Shown here piece by piece: positions 62,564 through 64,000 of a stretch of DNA of 64,000 nucleotides (within the stretch, counting starts at the first letter, position 1; every line of letters starts with the position of its first letter). The DNA comes from an uncultured Candidatus Melainabacteria bacterium. Lineage in GTDB: Bacteria > Cyanobacteriota > Vampirovibrionia > Gastranaerophilales > Gastranaerophilaceae. The notes beneath the pieces are model-generated. The model worked only from the letters and a program-made list of their open reading frames with translations. It searched no databases and was not told the origin of the DNA. The position numbers were made by a program, and so were the translations under genes. The stretch lies in contig CAKVIC010000002.1 of NCBI GenBank assembly GCA_934754655.1, forward strand, positions 62,001 to 126,000, in the 5' to 3' direction.

Positions 62564-63916
62564 TTATTGACCTAAATAAGCCAATGTTTCCATAATTGAA
62601 CTTGCTGTTCCAAAAACTCTTGAATTCATTTGAATCATACGTTGTGCGCTTATCATATTTGATAATTCATTCGCAATATCAACGTTTGAGCCTTCGTAAC
62701 CGCCGGATTCAAGAGAACCGAATGCCATCTCGCCAGCCATGCCATAAAAAACTTCACCTGCATCAGGGCCTTTTTCCCACAAGTTATTGTTAATTGAAAC
62801 CAAGCCAGCTTCGTTTACAAACGATGCAAGTTCAATAATCATATTTGAATTCTTTGCAATTGAACCCCTTGTTGTAACATCATCACCTGTGATAATTACA
62901 CCTTCAGGAGTCGTAAAACGCCATTCAGCAGCTCCATCTTCATTTATTTGCGTGGTCAAATTCGAACCATCAGAATAAGAAGCTGAAATAATACCATTTT
63001 TATCAATAATTGTTACTGAACTTACTGCAATACCATTTTTATCACTAAAATCAAGTAAATCTTGAATTGTAGCTGATTGGTTTAAAGAATTTGACACATA
63101 ATTTTTGTTAGAAATACCTGTTTCAACAAAGAAATTTGTATCTATTGGGTCAAAAGAAAGAGTGTTTCCGGCAACTAATGATTCAAATTCAACTCGCCCA
63201 GCAGCGTTTACAGAAACATTTAATTTCGTATCTAAACCGGTAACATTTGCAATTGCAGCTTGCCATGCCGCTATATTATTGCCTAAAGTATCATCCGCAT
63301 CTACTGATAAAGTTACAGTACCAACAGTCGCTCCTGTGTTGTCCAAAACACTTACGCCAAAACTACCTGAATTTATTGATACAGAGTTTAGATCAGATAT
63401 TTTACGTGTTACAACATCAGCTGTCGGAGTATCAATAATAACAGTTTTTAAATTGGTCGGAATACGAACATTTTCACTTGAACTTGTTGCAGAATAAGGC
63501 GCTTTTGCACCCATAACTTTCATTCCTGAATTTGTTATTAAATTACCATTAGAATCTAAACTAAACACCCCATCGCGAGTATAATATTGTTTATCAGCAT
63601 CTGTTACAACAAAATAACCGTTACCAGAAATCATTACGTCCATGTCACGTCCTGTATTAACGAAAGTCCCCGGAGTAAAGTTTCTGCTTATACCACCGAC
63701 TTTTACACCTAAGCCGATTTGTTGAGGGTTAGTTCCGCCACTTTCTTTCGTCGCAGCGCTTCCGTGTGAAAGGTTTCTTGAAAATAGCGTTTCAAAAGTC
63801 ATATTTGCTGATTTATAAGCAACTGTATTAATATTTGCAACATTATTTGCGATAACGTTGATTTGTGATTGTCCGGCATTTATGCCTGTTGCAGATGTGT
63901 GTAATGCTTGTGACAT
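62564..63916 (-). CDS. flgE: Flagellar hook protein FlgE
   Basis: The protein has 450 residues; AGGAGG precedes ATG 63914-63916. The rod/hook N-terminus (S-A-T-G-I-N-A-G-Q-S-Q-I-N-V-I-A-N-N-V-A-N-I-N-T) and C-terminus (V-D-I-A-N-E-L-S-N-M-I-S-A-Q-R) are present. The length and central beta domain favour the hook protein over FlgF/FlgG. No sigma-28 site is seen in the 84 bases upstream within the window, consistent with an earlier class. Confidence 0.88.
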   Translation of the reverse strand: MSQALHTSATGINAGQSQINVIANNVANINTVAYKSANMTFETLFSRNLSHGSAATKESGGTNPQQIGLGVKVGGISRNFTPGTFVNTGRDMDVMISGNGYFVVTDADKQYYTRDGVFSLDSNGNLITNSGMKVMGAKAPYSATSSSENVRIPTNLKTVIIDTPTADVVTRKISDLNSVSINSGSFGVSVLDNTGATVGTVTLSVDADDTLGNNIAAWQAAIANVTGLDTKLNVSVNAAGRVEFESLVAGNTLSFDPIDTNFFVETGISNKNYVSNSLNQSATIQDLLDFSDKNGIAVSSVTIIDKNGIISASYSDGSNLTTQINEDGAAEWRFTTPEGVIITGDDVTTRGSIAKNSNMIIELASFVNEAGLVSINNNLWEKGPDAGEVFYGMAGEMAFGSLESGGYEGSNVDIANELSNMISAQRMIQMNSRVFGTASSIMETLAYLGQ

Positions 63917-64000
63917 TTTTCCTCCTAGTCTTATTATAAAAATCTGTTATTCTTAATTCAAAGATGTATCTTTTACGTTTACAATATTTGCAATTGAATA

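Overview
The window is AT-rich, densely coded bacterial DNA. It carries flagellar genes in four separate places (flagellin; flaG-fliS-chaperone; fliE-fliF; flgE), an MlaA-type outer-membrane lipid protein (a diderm trait), and several housekeeping or unknown proteins that share a short N-terminal motif of the type F-K-S/F-T-G. That combination suggests a flagellated non-photosynthetic relative of Cyanobacteria (Vampirovibrionia/Melainabacteria, Gastranaerophilales-like, probably host-gut). This placement is an inference from style and gene content; there is no rRNA gene in the window.

Layout. 1-2 kb: a tail-to-tail pair of lineage-specific genes present once intact and once as a broken copy next to a GC-rich repeat. 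2.3-5.5 kb: a secreted GH13 glycosidase and a membrane acyltransferase in one operon. 5.7-20.7 kb: mostly chromosomal genes (zinc-ribbon/TPR giant protein, DciA-like protein, nrnA, yihY/brkB, agmatinase, adenylate kinase with a tail, HELGH metallopeptidase and its truncated paralogue, dCMP deaminase, TPR protein, YkgJ-like protein). 20.8-21.15 kb: tandem repeats ending inside tRNA-Leu. 21.3-23.4 kb: a small cassette (DUF3800 gene plus a possible BECR-fold nuclease) bounded by copies of the tRNA-Ala 3' end. 23.6-31.2 kb: HAD phosphatase, GGDEF-like protein, a repeat-rich gap, RseP-type site-2 protease, M16 peptidase. 31.3-34.9 kb: flagellin with a sigma-28 promoter, and fusA. 35.0-35.5 kb: a second repeat array ending inside a CAT-anticodon tRNA.

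35.5-49.4 kb is an integrated genomic island in that tRNA, with a 32-bp direct repeat at its ends, a tyrosine integrase near the right end, and paired 31-bp internal repeats that look like integrase arm sites. Its cargo is a type II CBASS operon (CD-NTase, E2-E1 Cap2, JAMM protease Cap3, and a DUF6602-like putative nuclease as the candidate effector), a divergent operon of six mostly membrane-anchored unknown proteins facing an XRE regulator, phage-like small genes with an HNH protein, and a HigBA toxin-antitoxin pair.

49.4-64 kb returns to chromosome: uracil-DNA glycosylase, a TRL-family secreted protein, Ogt, two lytic transglycosylases, the flagellar loci, an MlaA-hydrolase fusion and a degenerate HD-GYP protein. 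Sigma-28 type promoters (TAAAGTTW-N11-GCCGWTAW) precede the flagellin, one lytic transglycosylase and the HD-GYP protein, so these three probably belong to one flagellar regulon.

The most unusual signals are the two repeat arrays that break two unrelated tRNA genes at the same position (after nucleotide 11) and in the Leu case carry inverted copies of the tRNA D-arm, the CBASS operon with its uncommon effector, the unknown membrane operon beside it, and the recurring N-terminal F-[KT]-[SG] motif.
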